DNA from: Blastococcus colisei | Lineage (GTDB): Bacteria > Actinomycetota > Actinomycetes > Mycobacteriales > Geodermatophilaceae | DNA: 64,000 bases | Assembly (NCBI RefSeq): GCF_006717095.1 | Contig: NZ_VFQE01000002.1 | Coordinates: 558,001 to 622,000 of the forward strand | Direction: 5' to 3' | Shown here: piece after piece, positions 45,995-54,698 of the stretch | How the letters are laid out: each line of letters begins with the position of its first letter | Numbering within the stretch: the stretch's first letter is position 1 | Made by a program: the position numbers and the translations under genes | Notes under the pieces: generated by a model | What the model was told of the DNA's origin: nothing | The model's input: only the letters and a program-made list of their open reading frames with translations | Database searches by the model: none

Positions 45995-47446
45995 TCAGAT
46001 TCGGGAGCGGGCGACCAGGGCCGTCGTCGAGTGCCCGTCCAGGTAGGGCAGGACGACGGCCTGACCGCCCCACCCCCGCAGCACCGCGGCCTCGGGGAGG
46101 TCGGCGCCGGCGTAGTCGCCGCCCTTGGCCCAGACGTCGGGCCGCAGCCGGTCGAGCACCTCCGCGGGGGTGTCCTCGCCGAACACCACGACGGCGTCCA
46201 CGAACTCCAGCGCCTCCAGCACGCGGGCGCGGTCGGTCGCGGTGACCAGTGGCCGGGACGGGCCCTTGAGCCGGCGGACCGAGTCGTCGGAGTTGATGCA
46301 GACGACCAGGCAGTCGCCGAGTCCGCGGGCCGCCCGCAGTGTCGCGACGTGGCCGGGATGCAGCAGGTCGAAGCAGCCGCCGGTGGCCACGACGGTCCCG
46401 CCGGCCGCCCGCACCCGCGCCAGCAGACCGTCCACCGACGTCTCGGCGGCCACGTCCGGCTCCGGCCGGGCATCGACGTCCCAGGCGGCCGCCCCGCCGC
46501 CCGCGACGAACGCGGACGCGGCCGCCACCGCCGCGGCCACCGCCTCGCCGGTCACCGCGCCGTCGGCGAGCGCCAGCGCCGCGGCGGCTGCGAACGAGTC
46601 GCCGGCACCGCACGGGTCTCCCCCGCTCACCGGGACGGCCGGCACCACCATCGGGGCCCCCTCCCCGTAGGAGAGCAGCGCACCGCGGGCGCCCAGCGTC
46701 ACCGCGACCGCGCCCACGCCCCACTGCCGGATCAGCACCTCGGCCCGCGCCCCGACAGCGGCCAGGCCCTGCTTCTGAGCGGCATGGCCGTCGGCGGGCA
46801 CGTCGGCGGGCACGTCGGCCGCCACGCGGGCGGCCTCCGCGCCGTTGGGCGTGACCAGCCGGGCGTTGCGCACCGGGTCGGCCCCGCGCGGATGCGGGTC
46901 CCAGACCACCGGCCCGCGGGCCGCCGCGAGCGCGGCGCGGACGTCGGGCGCGGACGTCGTGCCCCGGCCGTAGTCGGCCACCAGAACGGCGGCGGCGTCG
47001 CGGATGGCGGCGGCCGCCTCGCCGGGCAGCGCACCGAGCGTCGCGACCGGGGAGCCGCTGTCCAGCCGGACGACGGAGTGGTCGCCCACCCGCACCCGCT
47101 GCTTGACCGCGGTGCCACCGGTCGCGGGGATCGCCAGCAGACGCACCCGGCCGTCGAGCAGCGCCCGCAGCCGGGCCGCGCCGTCGTCGGTGTCGATCGG
47201 GGCGACGAGCACGACCTCGCGCGAGGTCGCGGCGGCCGCGATGACCGCGGCCAGCGCGGCACCGCCGGGGCGCTCCCGCGCCTCGACGTCCTCGACGACG
47301 GGCACAGGCGCGTCGGGGGTCAGCCGGGACGCCGTCCCGACCAGGTCGACGTCGAGCAGCGCGTCGCCGACGACGACCAGCGGTCGGCGGTCCCGCTCGG
47401 GAACGGCAGTTATGGCCATAAACGCCGCATCCGGCCGGGCGGTCAC
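45995..47446 (-). CDS. Bifunctional heptose-7-phosphate kinase / heptose-1-phosphate adenylyltransferase (HldE-like)
   Basis: 483 residues from GTG 47446 (GTGA overlap with gmhA); ATG 47419, inside a TATGGCCATA repeat, is an alternative. The kinase half (~1-325) is ribokinase-like: RPLVVVGDALLDVDLVG, PGGAALAAVIAAAA and the active-site GAGDSFAAAAALALADG. The adenylyltransferase half (~345-483) has the nucleotidyltransferase motif TGGCFDLLHPGHVATLRAAR and VCINSDDSVRRLKGPSRP. Converts D-glycero-D-manno-heptose 7-phosphate to the 1,7-bisphosphate and, after GmhB action, to ADP-heptose. Confidence 0.87.
   Translation of the reverse strand: MTARPDAAFMAITAVPERDRRPLVVVGDALLDVDLVGTASRLTPDAPVPVVEDVEARERPGGAALAAVIAAAATSREVVLVAPIDTDDGAARLRALLDGRVRLLAIPATGGTAVKQRVRVGDHSVVRLDSGSPVATLGALPGEAAAAIRDAAAVLVADYGRGTTSAPDVRAALAAARGPVVWDPHPRGADPVRNARLVTPNGAEAARVAADVPADVPADGHAAQKQGLAAVGARAEVLIRQWGVGAVAVTLGARGALLSYGEGAPMVVPAVPVSGGDPCGAGDSFAAAAALALADGAVTGEAVAAAVAAASAFVAGGGAAAWDVDARPEPDVAAETSVDGLLARVRAAGGTVVATGGCFDLLHPGHVATLRAARGLGDCLVVCINSDDSVRRLKGPSRPLVTATDRARVLEALEFVDAVVVFGEDTPAEVLDRLRPDVWAKGGDYAGADLPEAAVLRGWGGQAVVLPYLDGHSTTALVARSRI
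47405..47425. repeat. Single copy of the TATGGCCATA repeat at the hldE start
   Basis: GGCAGTTATGGCCATAAACGC, 20 of 21 bases identical to the left arm's complement at 2721-2741. Contains an in-frame ATG for hldE at 47419. Confidence 0.65.
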
Positions 47447-48153
47447 GACGCGGTCCCGAACGAGGGAGCCGTCTGTACCCGCGGGGGCTCCGCGAGCACG
47501 GCGGCGTCGAACGCGGCGCAGACCAGGTGCAGCGCGACCAGGTGGCACTCCTGCACGGTCGCCGTCCACGGGGAGTCGATGCACACCGCGTCGTCGGCGG
47601 CGGCCACCAGCGGATTGGGGGCGGGACCGGTGAGGGCCAGCACCGTGATGCCGCAGTCGCGCGCACGCCGGGCGGCGGCCACGGCGTTGGGCGAGCGACC
47701 CGACGTGGACAGCAGGATCAGCACGTCCCCGGCCCGTCCGTGCGCCTCGACCTGCCGGGCGAACAGCTCGTCGGCCGGGTAGTCGTTGGCGATCGCGGTC
47801 AACGACGAGGTCTCGGCGGTCAGGCAGATCGCCGAGAAGGGCGGCCGGTCGGCGCGGTACCGGCCCACCAGCTCCGCGGTGAGGTGCTGCGCCTGCGCGG
47901 CGCTGCCCCCGTTGCCCGCGGCCAGCAGACGGCCGCGGCCCGGACCGCACAGCACGTCGGCCAGCTGCCGCCCCCACCGGTCGAGGGCGTCCAGCTGGGC
48001 GTTCAGCGAGCCGAGGGCCGCGGTCAGCGAGGCCACGTGGTCGGCGCCGGTGAGGTGGGTGCAGGTGTCCGGCGCGGGCACGTCGAGCTGCGCACCCCGC
48101 GCCGGGTCCTGCGCCACCACGTTCTCGAAGAAGGAGTGCGGCGGAACGCTCAT
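47443..48153 (-). CDS. gmhA: Sedoheptulose-7-phosphate isomerase (GmhA-like, SIS domain)
   Basis: 236 residues from ATG 48153 (ATGA overlap with the upstream glycosyltransferase). SIS domain with GRLLAAGNGGSAAQAQHLTAELVGRY, phosphosugar motif LILLSTSGRSPNAVAA and acid/base region TAIANDYPADELFARQVEA. The extra ~40 N-terminal residues exceed E. coli GmhA. Converts sedoheptulose 7-phosphate to D-glycero-D-manno-heptose 7-phosphate, the first committed step of the pathway. Confidence 0.87.
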   Translation of the reverse strand: MSVPPHSFFENVVAQDPARGAQLDVPAPDTCTHLTGADHVASLTAALGSLNAQLDALDRWGRQLADVLCGPGRGRLLAAGNGGSAAQAQHLTAELVGRYRADRPPFSAICLTAETSSLTAIANDYPADELFARQVEAHGRAGDVLILLSTSGRSPNAVAAARRARDCGITVLALTGPAPNPLVAAADDAVCIDSPWTATVQECHLVALHLVCAAFDAAVLAEPPRVQTAPSFGTAS

Positions 48154-49364
48154 CGGGCGACCTCCACGGGACGGCGGCGGGCGAGCACCTGCCGGTAGAC
48201 GTTCTCGGTGTCGGCGACGACACGGCTCCAGCGGTAGCGGTCGCGCGCCCGGCGCACCCCGGCGGCCCCGTAGGCGGCCCGACGCTCGTCGTCGGCGAGC
48301 AGCGCGGCGAGCGCCTCGCCCAGGGCGGCCGGGTCGCGCGGCGGCACCAGGACGCCGGTGACGCCGTCGGCGACGGAGTCCTGCAGCCCGCCGACCGCCG
48401 TGGCCACGACCGGGCGGCCGCAGGCCATGGCCTCCAGCGGGGTGATGCCGAACGGCTCGTACCAGGGGACGGCGAGGACGACGTCGGCCGAGCGCACCCA
48501 GGCGGGGACGTCGTCGCGGGCGACCGATCCCGCGAAGACGAGCCGATCGGCGACGCCGTCTGCCTCGGCGATCGAGCGGAGCCGGTGCACCTCCGGGTCG
48601 GCGTCCACGGCGTCGGCCGGCGGCCCGCCGACGACGACCAGTTCGGCATCGGGCACCGCGCGGAGGGCCCGCACCGCGTCGTCCTGGCCCTTGCGCTCGA
48701 CCAGGCGGCCCAGGACGAGCAGCCGCTTCCGGTCGCCGCGGGGCGCCACCGGTCCCCGGGGCGTGAACACCGAGGTGTCCACACCGCAGGGCACGATCGA
48801 GACGCCGTCGCTGCGCAGCCCGAGGCGGCGCAGCTCGAAGACCTCGTCGGAGCAGGTGGCCACCACGTGGCTCACGTCGCGGCACAGCCCCCGCTCGAGG
48901 TCGATCCGCTCGGCCGGCGAGGTGTCGGCGTCCCCCTGGTGGCGGCGCTTGACGGAGCCGAGCGCGTGGAAGGTCTGCAGCACCGGCACCGGCGAGAGCA
49001 GGCTGGCCGAGGCCTCGACCGACGCCAGGCCGCTCATCCAGAAGTGCGCGTGCACGACATCGGGCCGCGACACCGCCCAGCTGTGCCGGAGCACCCGGGC
49101 GAACGCCGGCATGTGCTGCAGCAGCTCGTCCTTCGGGAGCGGCTCGGGCGGGCCGGCGGTCACGTGGACGACGTCGTACCCGTCCGCGGTGCCCACCCGC
49201 TCGGGCAGCGACGCGTCGTCCCGGCGGGTGTGCACGGTGACCTCGTGCCCGCGCTGGGCCAGCCCGGCGGCCAGGGCGGCGACGTGCACGTTCTGCCCGC
49301 CGGCGTCCACTCCGCCGATGGCGGCCAGTGGGCTGGCGTGCTCGCTGACCAGGTCGATCCTCAT
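48150..49364 (-). CDS. GT4-type glycosyltransferase
   Basis: 404 residues from ATG 49364 (ATGA overlap). GT-B fold, family 4: N-terminal ASPLAAIGGVDAGGQNVHVAALAAGL, DVVHAHFWMSGL, the domain junction CGVDTSVFTPRG and donor-site EPFGITPLEAMACGRPVVAT with the E-x7-E motif. GDP- or UDP/ADP-sugar specificity is unreadable. The family pattern GGQNVHV is shared with sucrose-phosphate-synthase-like and MshA-like enzymes. Confidence 0.84.
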   Translation of the reverse strand: MRIDLVSEHASPLAAIGGVDAGGQNVHVAALAAGLAQRGHEVTVHTRRDDASLPERVGTADGYDVVHVTAGPPEPLPKDELLQHMPAFARVLRHSWAVSRPDVVHAHFWMSGLASVEASASLLSPVPVLQTFHALGSVKRRHQGDADTSPAERIDLERGLCRDVSHVVATCSDEVFELRRLGLRSDGVSIVPCGVDTSVFTPRGPVAPRGDRKRLLVLGRLVERKGQDDAVRALRAVPDAELVVVGGPPADAVDADPEVHRLRSIAEADGVADRLVFAGSVARDDVPAWVRSADVVLAVPWYEPFGITPLEAMACGRPVVATAVGGLQDSVADGVTGVLVPPRDPAALGEALAALLADDERRAAYGAAGVRRARDRYRWSRVVADTENVYRQVLARRRPVEVAR

Positions 49365-50341
49365 CGGGTCACCTCTTCCAGCAGGCGATCCCAGTCGGTC
49401 AGGAACCGCTCCAGTCCGTACCGCTCCAGCGCCGCCGCGCGGGCGGCCTTGCCGGCCAGCCGGGCGGCGTCCTCGTCGTCGAGGAAGTGCCGCACGGCCT
49501 CCCACAGCCGCTCCGGCCGGGCGGACAGCACCCCGGCCTCGGCCGGAACCGCCTCCACGGCCTCCGTGGTCGCCAGCCCCACGACCGGCATCCCGAGGTG
49601 CATGGCCTCCAGCAGCGAGAGGCCGAGCGAGGTCCAGCGCACCGGGTGCACGTAGACGCGGCGGCGGGCCAGCTCCTCGTGCATGGCCGCCTGGGGCGGG
49701 TCGTCGTGCAGGGCCACGCGGTCGGGGTCCAGTCCGAACGTCTCGTGCAGGCCGGACAGCCCCATGCCGAACACGTCGACCGGCGCGGCCTGTGCCAGGC
49801 CGGGCAGCAGGTCGGCCCCGACGGTGCGCCCTCGCCGGACCGGCTCGTTGGTGACGACGGCGGCCCGCGCCAGCTCGCCGGTGTAGCGCTCCCCCGGGTC
49901 GACGATGCCGTGCTCGATGACGGTCGTCGGGGCGCGGCCGTTGTCGTAGAACAGCCGGTTGAAGTGGGTGACGTGCGCGATCGGGATGTCGTCGCGGCCG
50001 GCCAGCGGGTGCCGGGTGTGCGGCACCGGGCCGTCGCCGGGCTCCAGACCCGGCGCGTTGTGCTCGAGGAAGACGGCGGGCAGGTCGCGCCCGGGCTCAC
50101 GGCCCAGCCACTCCCGCACGAGCTCGAGCTCCCGCGTCCGCTGGAGGACAACGACGTCGACCTGCTCCTCCCGCAGCCGCTCGGGGGTCACCTCACGGGC
50201 CGACGCGGGCCAGTCCCAGGTGCGGGCCCGGCCGAGCCCGTCGGAGTCGCGGCCCGGCGTCACGGGCAGCAGGTACTCGTGCCGCCCCTGCACGAACGAC
50301 GTCGTCCACGAGCCGTGCACGTGCCAGATCAGGATGTTCAC
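49361..50341 (-). CDS. Glycosyltransferase, GT-B fold (GT4-like)
   Basis: 326 residues from GTG 50341 (GTGA overlap). N-terminal half is divergent (VNILIWHVHGSWTTSFVQGRHEYLLPV). The C-terminal half has the recognisable donor-binding helix YVHPVRWTSLGLSLLEAMHLGMPVVGLATTEA. No signal or membrane segment. Its place inside the operon makes it another transferase for the same glycan. Confidence 0.75.
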   Translation of the reverse strand: MNILIWHVHGSWTTSFVQGRHEYLLPVTPGRDSDGLGRARTWDWPASAREVTPERLREEQVDVVVLQRTRELELVREWLGREPGRDLPAVFLEHNAPGLEPGDGPVPHTRHPLAGRDDIPIAHVTHFNRLFYDNGRAPTTVIEHGIVDPGERYTGELARAAVVTNEPVRRGRTVGADLLPGLAQAAPVDVFGMGLSGLHETFGLDPDRVALHDDPPQAAMHEELARRRVYVHPVRWTSLGLSLLEAMHLGMPVVGLATTEAVEAVPAEAGVLSARPERLWEAVRHFLDDEDAARLAGKAARAAALERYGLERFLTDWDRLLEEVTR

Positions 50342-51360
50342 GTCGTCACCAGCTTCTCCACGGCGGCGACGACGTCCTGCGCCGTCACCGAGGTCAGGCA
50401 GGGATGGCCGGGCACGGGGCACTCGCGGGCCCGGGTGTCGCGGCAGGGGGCGGACTGGTCGCCGAGCAGCACGCTGGGCACGCCGTAGGGCGCCCAGCGG
50501 ACGGCAGGGACGACCGGCGCGAACAGCGAGACGACCGGCGTCCCGACGGCGGCGGCGAGGTGCGCGGGCCCGGTGTTGCCGACGACGACGGCCGCGGCAC
50601 CGTCGAGGAGGGCGGCCATCCCGGCCAGCGTCGTGGCGCCGCCGAGGTCCACACCGGACGCCCCGGCGACGGCGGCGGTCAGCGACTTCTCCCCCGGCCC
50701 GCCGGTCACCAGCACCCGGTGCCCCGCCGCGGTCAGTGCCTCGACCGCCTCCGCGCAGCGCTGGGCCGGCCAGGCCCGCGCCGGCACGGAGGCCCCTGGG
50801 TGCAGCACGATGTACCCGGGCGACAGATCATGGCCCCGGTGCTCGTGCTGCGCCGGCGGGAGCGGTCGCCGCACCGCCAACCGGCCGTCGTCCCCCTCCG
50901 GCAGGTCGAACCCGGCCGCGCGGGCCAGGGACAGCGCCCGCTCCGGCTCCGGCAGGTCGTCGTCGACCCGGTGGCGGACGTCGAGCAGCGAGCCCGGGTA
51001 GTCGACGCTGATCGCCGAGATGCGTGGCACCCCGGCGGCGCGCAGGAGCAGGGCCAGCGGCAGGGGGGACTGGTGGAACGACGTGGAGACGACCGCCTCG
51101 TCCGGTGCCAGCGCGCGCAGCCGGTCGGTCAGGCCGGCGAGGTCGTCGGCGTCGACCGGGGGCGGGTCGCCCAGGATCCAGGGGCAGCGCCAGGTCCAGA
51201 CGTCGTCCACCCCGGGCAGCAGGGTGGCGGCGTCGGCACCCACCGGGCCGGCGAGGAACACCACGCGGTCGGAGCCCCCGGCGATCGCGCGCACCATCGG
51301 GCCCTGCAGGAGGACGTCGCCGGCGTTGTCGAGGCGGGCGACCAGGACGGTGCGGGTCAC
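50338..51360 (-). CDS. Glycosyltransferase family 9 (heptosyltransferase-like), copy 2
   Basis: 340 residues from GTG 51360 (GTGA overlap; GTG 51363 equally possible). GT9 marks: RTVLVARLDNAGDVLLQGPMVRAI, HPGASVPARAWPAQRCAEAVEAL, GNTGPAHLAAAVGTPVVSLFAPVVPAVRWAP. More like WaaF-type heptosyltransferases than copy 1. With copy 1 it implies two heptose transfer steps, or heptose plus another sugar. Confidence 0.83.
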   Translation of the reverse strand: MTRTVLVARLDNAGDVLLQGPMVRAIAGGSDRVVFLAGPVGADAATLLPGVDDVWTWRCPWILGDPPPVDADDLAGLTDRLRALAPDEAVVSTSFHQSPLPLALLLRAAGVPRISAISVDYPGSLLDVRHRVDDDLPEPERALSLARAAGFDLPEGDDGRLAVRRPLPPAQHEHRGHDLSPGYIVLHPGASVPARAWPAQRCAEAVEALTAAGHRVLVTGGPGEKSLTAAVAGASGVDLGGATTLAGMAALLDGAAAVVVGNTGPAHLAAAVGTPVVSLFAPVVPAVRWAPYGVPSVLLGDQSAPCRDTRARECPVPGHPCLTSVTAQDVVAAVEKLVTT

Positions 51361-52856
51361 CACCTCCCCTCCAGCACGTCGTCCACCGCGCCGGTCAGGG
51401 TCGCCGCGACGTGGGGCGCGGCCCGGACCTCGGCGTTCCGGGTGACGGGTGTCGGCACCATGATCGCGGCCGCTCCGGCGGCGGCCGCGGCCTCGACGTC
51501 GGCGCCGATGTCACCGATGACCACGCAGCGGGCCGGGTCGACGTCGAGCTCGGCGCAGGCGGCCTTGACCATGCCGGGCGCGGGCTTGCGGCAGTCGCAG
51601 CCGTCGTCGGGGCCGTGAGGGCAGACACCGATCGTGTCGAACGGCCCGAGCAGCTCGGTGAGCCGGTCCATGCAGGCGTCGACCTGCTCGCGGGTGATCA
51701 GGCCCCGGGCCACGCCGGACTGGTTGCTCACCACACCTGTCCGTACCCCACGGGCGCGCAGCCGGTCCAGTGCCTGCTTCGCACCGTCCACCGGGCGCAC
51801 CCGGTCGGGGTCGCCGTTGTACGGGACGTCGTGCACCAGGGTGCCGTCGCGGTCGACGAGCACGAGGTCGGGGAGGCCCTTCCAGCCGCGGACCCCCACG
51901 TGTTGCACGACGCCCTTCAGCCAGTGCCAGGTGGCCAGCGGCGGGATGAGCGCGCTCGTGGCGGCCATCGTGGCCACCTCCGCCCTCGTGCGCGGGCCGG
52001 GCGCGATGCGGGCCCAGGCGAACTCCGCCGTCCCGGCCAGCCAGCCGGCGGCCGCGAGTGCCGCGGCGCCCGGCCGGCGCGCGGCGGCGAACCCGAGGGC
52101 GGCCAGGGCGGCGGCGGTGACGGCCGTGTGCTGCGGACGGCGGCCGAGCGCGGCGTCGGCCCGGTCGCGCCAGTGCGGCCCGTGCAGCCGCCGCATCAGG
52201 ACGTCGTCGGCGTTGCCCGCCTGCACGCGGACGCTGACCCACCGGTCGGCCGGCCGCACGGGGTGGGTGATCCAGCGTTCCCCGCGGACCAGTCGCGCGC
52301 CGGTGTCCATGATCCGCAGCGCCAGGTCGGAGTCCTCGCGGAAGGCGCGGGGGAACCGCTCGTCGAAGCCGCCCACGGCGGCCAGGGCCGCGCGGCGGTA
52401 GGCGAGGTCGGCGGTGATCCAGCTGCTGGTGGCCAGCCCTGCGGTGCCGCGTTCCCAGTCGGTGGGGCGGCGGTCCTCGGGCAGGGGCACCCGGACCCGC
52501 CCCTGGCTGCCGGCGACGTCCGGCGACAGGTCCGCTATGTCTCCTTCGAGGCGCTGGTACCAGTCGGGGTCGGGAACGACGTCGTCGTCGAGGAAGGCGA
52601 TCCACTCGGTGCGGGCGGTGCGCCAGCCGAGGTTGCGGGCGCGCGCGGGACCGCCACCGCCGGTGCGCACGACGCGGACGGGGGGCAGGCCGGGACGCTC
52701 GGGCCGCAACGGCTCGCCGGCGGGCCGGTCGTCGACCACGATCAGCTCGGCCGGCCGCGGCCCGGGAGCAGCGGCCAGCGCGTCGAGGAGCACGTCGAGC
52801 GACGGCCGCCCGATGGTCGGGACGACGACGCTGCTGCGCTGGAGCACCGGCGGCAT
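51357..52856 (-). CDS. Fusion: GT2 glycosyltransferase plus GmhB-like heptose bisphosphate phosphatase
   Basis: 499 residues from ATG 52856 (AGGGGAG site; GTG 52862 possible). Residues ~1-235 are a GT-A family 2 transferase: VVVPTIGRPS, VDDRPAGE, DxD in AFLDDDVVPDPDW and REDSDLALRIMD. A hydrophobic helical spacer follows (~240-325). From ~328 to the end a HAD phosphatase of GmhB type: LVLVDRDGTLVHD nucleophile, SNQSGVARGL, the zinc loop CPHGPDDGCDCRKPAPGM and VIGDIGADVEAA. The latter removes the 7-phosphate in ADP-heptose synthesis. First gene of the operon. Confidence 0.85.
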   Translation of the reverse strand: MPPVLQRSSVVVPTIGRPSLDVLLDALAAAPGPRPAELIVVDDRPAGEPLRPERPGLPPVRVVRTGGGGPARARNLGWRTARTEWIAFLDDDVVPDPDWYQRLEGDIADLSPDVAGSQGRVRVPLPEDRRPTDWERGTAGLATSSWITADLAYRRAALAAVGGFDERFPRAFREDSDLALRIMDTGARLVRGERWITHPVRPADRWVSVRVQAGNADDVLMRRLHGPHWRDRADAALGRRPQHTAVTAAALAALGFAAARRPGAAALAAAGWLAGTAEFAWARIAPGPRTRAEVATMAATSALIPPLATWHWLKGVVQHVGVRGWKGLPDLVLVDRDGTLVHDVPYNGDPDRVRPVDGAKQALDRLRARGVRTGVVSNQSGVARGLITREQVDACMDRLTELLGPFDTIGVCPHGPDDGCDCRKPAPGMVKAACAELDVDPARCVVIGDIGADVEAAAAAGAAAIMVPTPVTRNAEVRAAPHVAATLTGAVDDVLEGRW

Positions 52857-52958
52857 GATCACTCCCCTGCCCGATCACGTTCGGCGAGAAACACTACGGG
52901 CTTGAAGCTTTCCGGGGACCTGCTGTGGCCGTGGCGAGCGGGCGGGGACGACGCCGGG

Positions 52959-53459
52959 TCAGCGACGGGAGCGGGCCGCCGACGACACCCGGGCCAGCGC
53001 ATCGGTGACCACCGGGGCGTCGTCCCCGAGCATGGCGAGCAGGTGCGCGACGAGGTCGTCGTGCGTGCCGGCTGCCTGCGCGACGCGCTGCCGGCCGGCC
53101 GGCGTGAGCCGGGCGTGCAGCAGCCTCCGGTCACCGTCACCGCGCTCGCGCAGGACCAGTCCTTCGGCGACCAGCCGGTTCACCGTGCTGGTGACCCCGG
53201 CGCGGGACAGTCCGAGGGCCTCGGCGAGCTCACCCATGCTGGCCCGCTCACCGGATGACTCGGCCAGGCGGCGCAGCGCCTCGAAGGCGGTGAGGGAGAG
53301 GCCGTGCTGGCGGTGCAGTGCGGAGTCGACCCGGCGCGTGATCCGGTCGTGCACCTGGACGATGCGCAGCCAGGTCTCGGCCGGGCGGGGGGACGCACCC
53401 GGAACGGCGCCGACGTTCCGGGGGACGCCGTGCGCGAGCGCGTCGTCCGGGCGGGGCAC
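52959..53459 (-). CDS. MarR-family transcriptional regulator
   Basis: 166 residues from GTG 53459; ATG 53522 would add 21 residues overlapping the upstream gene. Winged helix: LTAFEALRRLAESSGERASMGELAEALGLSRAGVTSTVNRLVAEGLVLRERGDGDRRLLHARLTPAGR, complete MarR core with Arg-Arg wing tip. It is located 102 bases upstream of the heptose operon start, in the same orientation, so it may regulate that operon or be unrelated. Confidence 0.83.
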   Translation of the reverse strand: MPRPDDALAHGVPRNVGAVPGASPRPAETWLRIVQVHDRITRRVDSALHRQHGLSLTAFEALRRLAESSGERASMGELAEALGLSRAGVTSTVNRLVAEGLVLRERGDGDRRLLHARLTPAGRQRVAQAAGTHDDLVAHLLAMLGDDAPVVTDALARVSSAARSRR

Positions 53460-53484
53460 GACCCCATGGTCCCCGACGGCGGTC

Positions 53485-54546
53485 CTAGGCGCTCCTGAAC
53501 ACGGCGTGTCGCTGGGCGGCACGCCGTCCGCCGGCGACGGAGAGCAACCCGGAGACGCTGCCCACGAGGGCGACCGCCGCGGCCGTCAGCGGGACGAGAT
53601 CCGACCAGTCGTCGGCGGCCACCACGCTCTGGGCACCGGCGACCTGCAGCTCGACGTCGGCGACCGCGGCGGACCGCACGCCGACCAGGTCCACGGTCGT
53701 CCGCCCGGCAGCCGCGTTCCCGGGGATGCGGATCTCGGCCTGCACCGCGCCGTCGGGACCGGCGGTCGCGGTGCCGAGGACGTCGCCGCGCTCGTGCAGG
53801 CGGATGGTGACCCGCTCGCCGGGCAGGAAGCCGCCCGCCTCGAGCGTCACCGTCTCACCGGGGCCGACCCTGGTCGGGGGCTCGGGGTCCTCGTCCGCCA
53901 CGGGGGCGACCGAGCCCGACGGGCGCAGCGGCGTGCTGGGCGCCGGGCCGGTGGACGACGGGACGGACGCCGGCGCCGCCCCGGCTCCTGCCGCGCTGGT
54001 CGGCGCGGCGGCCGGCGCCGCGGACGGGGAGGTGCTCGTCGGCGGCACCGGTTCCGGCGTGGTCGGCAGGGCGACGGCGGCGCAGTCCTCCTGGGTGGGG
54101 CGGGTGAAGCTGTACTCCTGCAGCTCGTCGACGTGCGTGGACCCGTCGGCGGCGGTGAACTCGAGGCGGCCGTCGATGGTCTCGCCCCAGGCGACGTTCC
54201 CGCTGCGGAGGATCGCGGTCTCCCCGGGCTGCAGCTGCGCCTCGTCCTCGCCGGAGGGCGTGCGGGTGGTCGCGAGCCGCACGGCGTAGGGCGCGGTCCC
54301 GGCGACGACCTGGACCACCAGCCCCCCGGGTTCGCAGCTCGGCCCGTGCGTCACCCGCGCGTCGGGACGGGTCGGGTCGTCGATCGCGGCGGCCGGTGCG
54401 GCGGCGGCCACCGCGGCACCCAGGAAGAGGAACACGAAGGTCGTGAGCAGGCCGGCGGACGTGGCCGGGCGAAGAAGGTGGGCCGACGTCGTGCGCAGTC
54501 CGGCGACGGGCTCCTTGGTGGTGCTGATACGTGCTCCCCCGGGCAT
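53485..54546 (-). CDS. Secreted, C-terminally anchored protein (unknown)
   Basis: 353 residues. Hydrophobic signal at ~30-53 (AGLLTTFVFLFLGAAVAAAAPAAA), then a domain with two Cys (PSCEPGGL, EDCAAVALP), an Ala/Pro/Ser/Thr linker (~165-215), a second beta-rich domain (RVGPGETVTLEAGGFLPGERVTIRLHERGD) and a C-terminal membrane span (~318-338, LVPLTAAAVALVGSVSGLLSV) before RRAAQRH. No LPXTG sorting motif. Function unknown; topology indicates a cell-surface protein. Confidence 0.72.
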   Translation of the reverse strand: MPGGARISTTKEPVAGLRTTSAHLLRPATSAGLLTTFVFLFLGAAVAAAAPAAAIDDPTRPDARVTHGPSCEPGGLVVQVVAGTAPYAVRLATTRTPSGEDEAQLQPGETAILRSGNVAWGETIDGRLEFTAADGSTHVDELQEYSFTRPTQEDCAAVALPTTPEPVPPTSTSPSAAPAAAPTSAAGAGAAPASVPSSTGPAPSTPLRPSGSVAPVADEDPEPPTRVGPGETVTLEAGGFLPGERVTIRLHERGDVLGTATAGPDGAVQAEIRIPGNAAAGRTTVDLVGVRSAAVADVELQVAGAQSVVAADDWSDLVPLTAAAVALVGSVSGLLSVAGGRRAAQRHAVFRSA

Positions 54547-54642
54547 GGCGCAATCACATGGTGCGATTTCGCTCGAATGATGACCGATGTGACGCTTCGT
54601 TGCCAGCCCGTTACTCGTGAGTTGCGCGTGTCGTGCGGCGTG

Positions 54643-54660
54643 TCCGCAGATTCCTGCGGA
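54643..54660. promoter_or_regulatory. Palindrome upstream of the FMN hydroxy-acid oxidase gene
   Basis: Perfect arms TCCGCAG / CTGCGGA with a four-base ATTC loop, 39 bases before the chosen start. Possible operator or attenuator in the divergent region. Confidence 0.4.
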
Positions 54661-54698
54661 TCGGGTCCGTCGTGGGCGGTGAGAGACGGGTCACTACG

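Noticed and set aside
45764-47782. Long plus-strand frame opposite hldE
   Set aside because: Composition is Arg/Gly/Ala-rich without domains; minus-strand enzymes are unequivocal.
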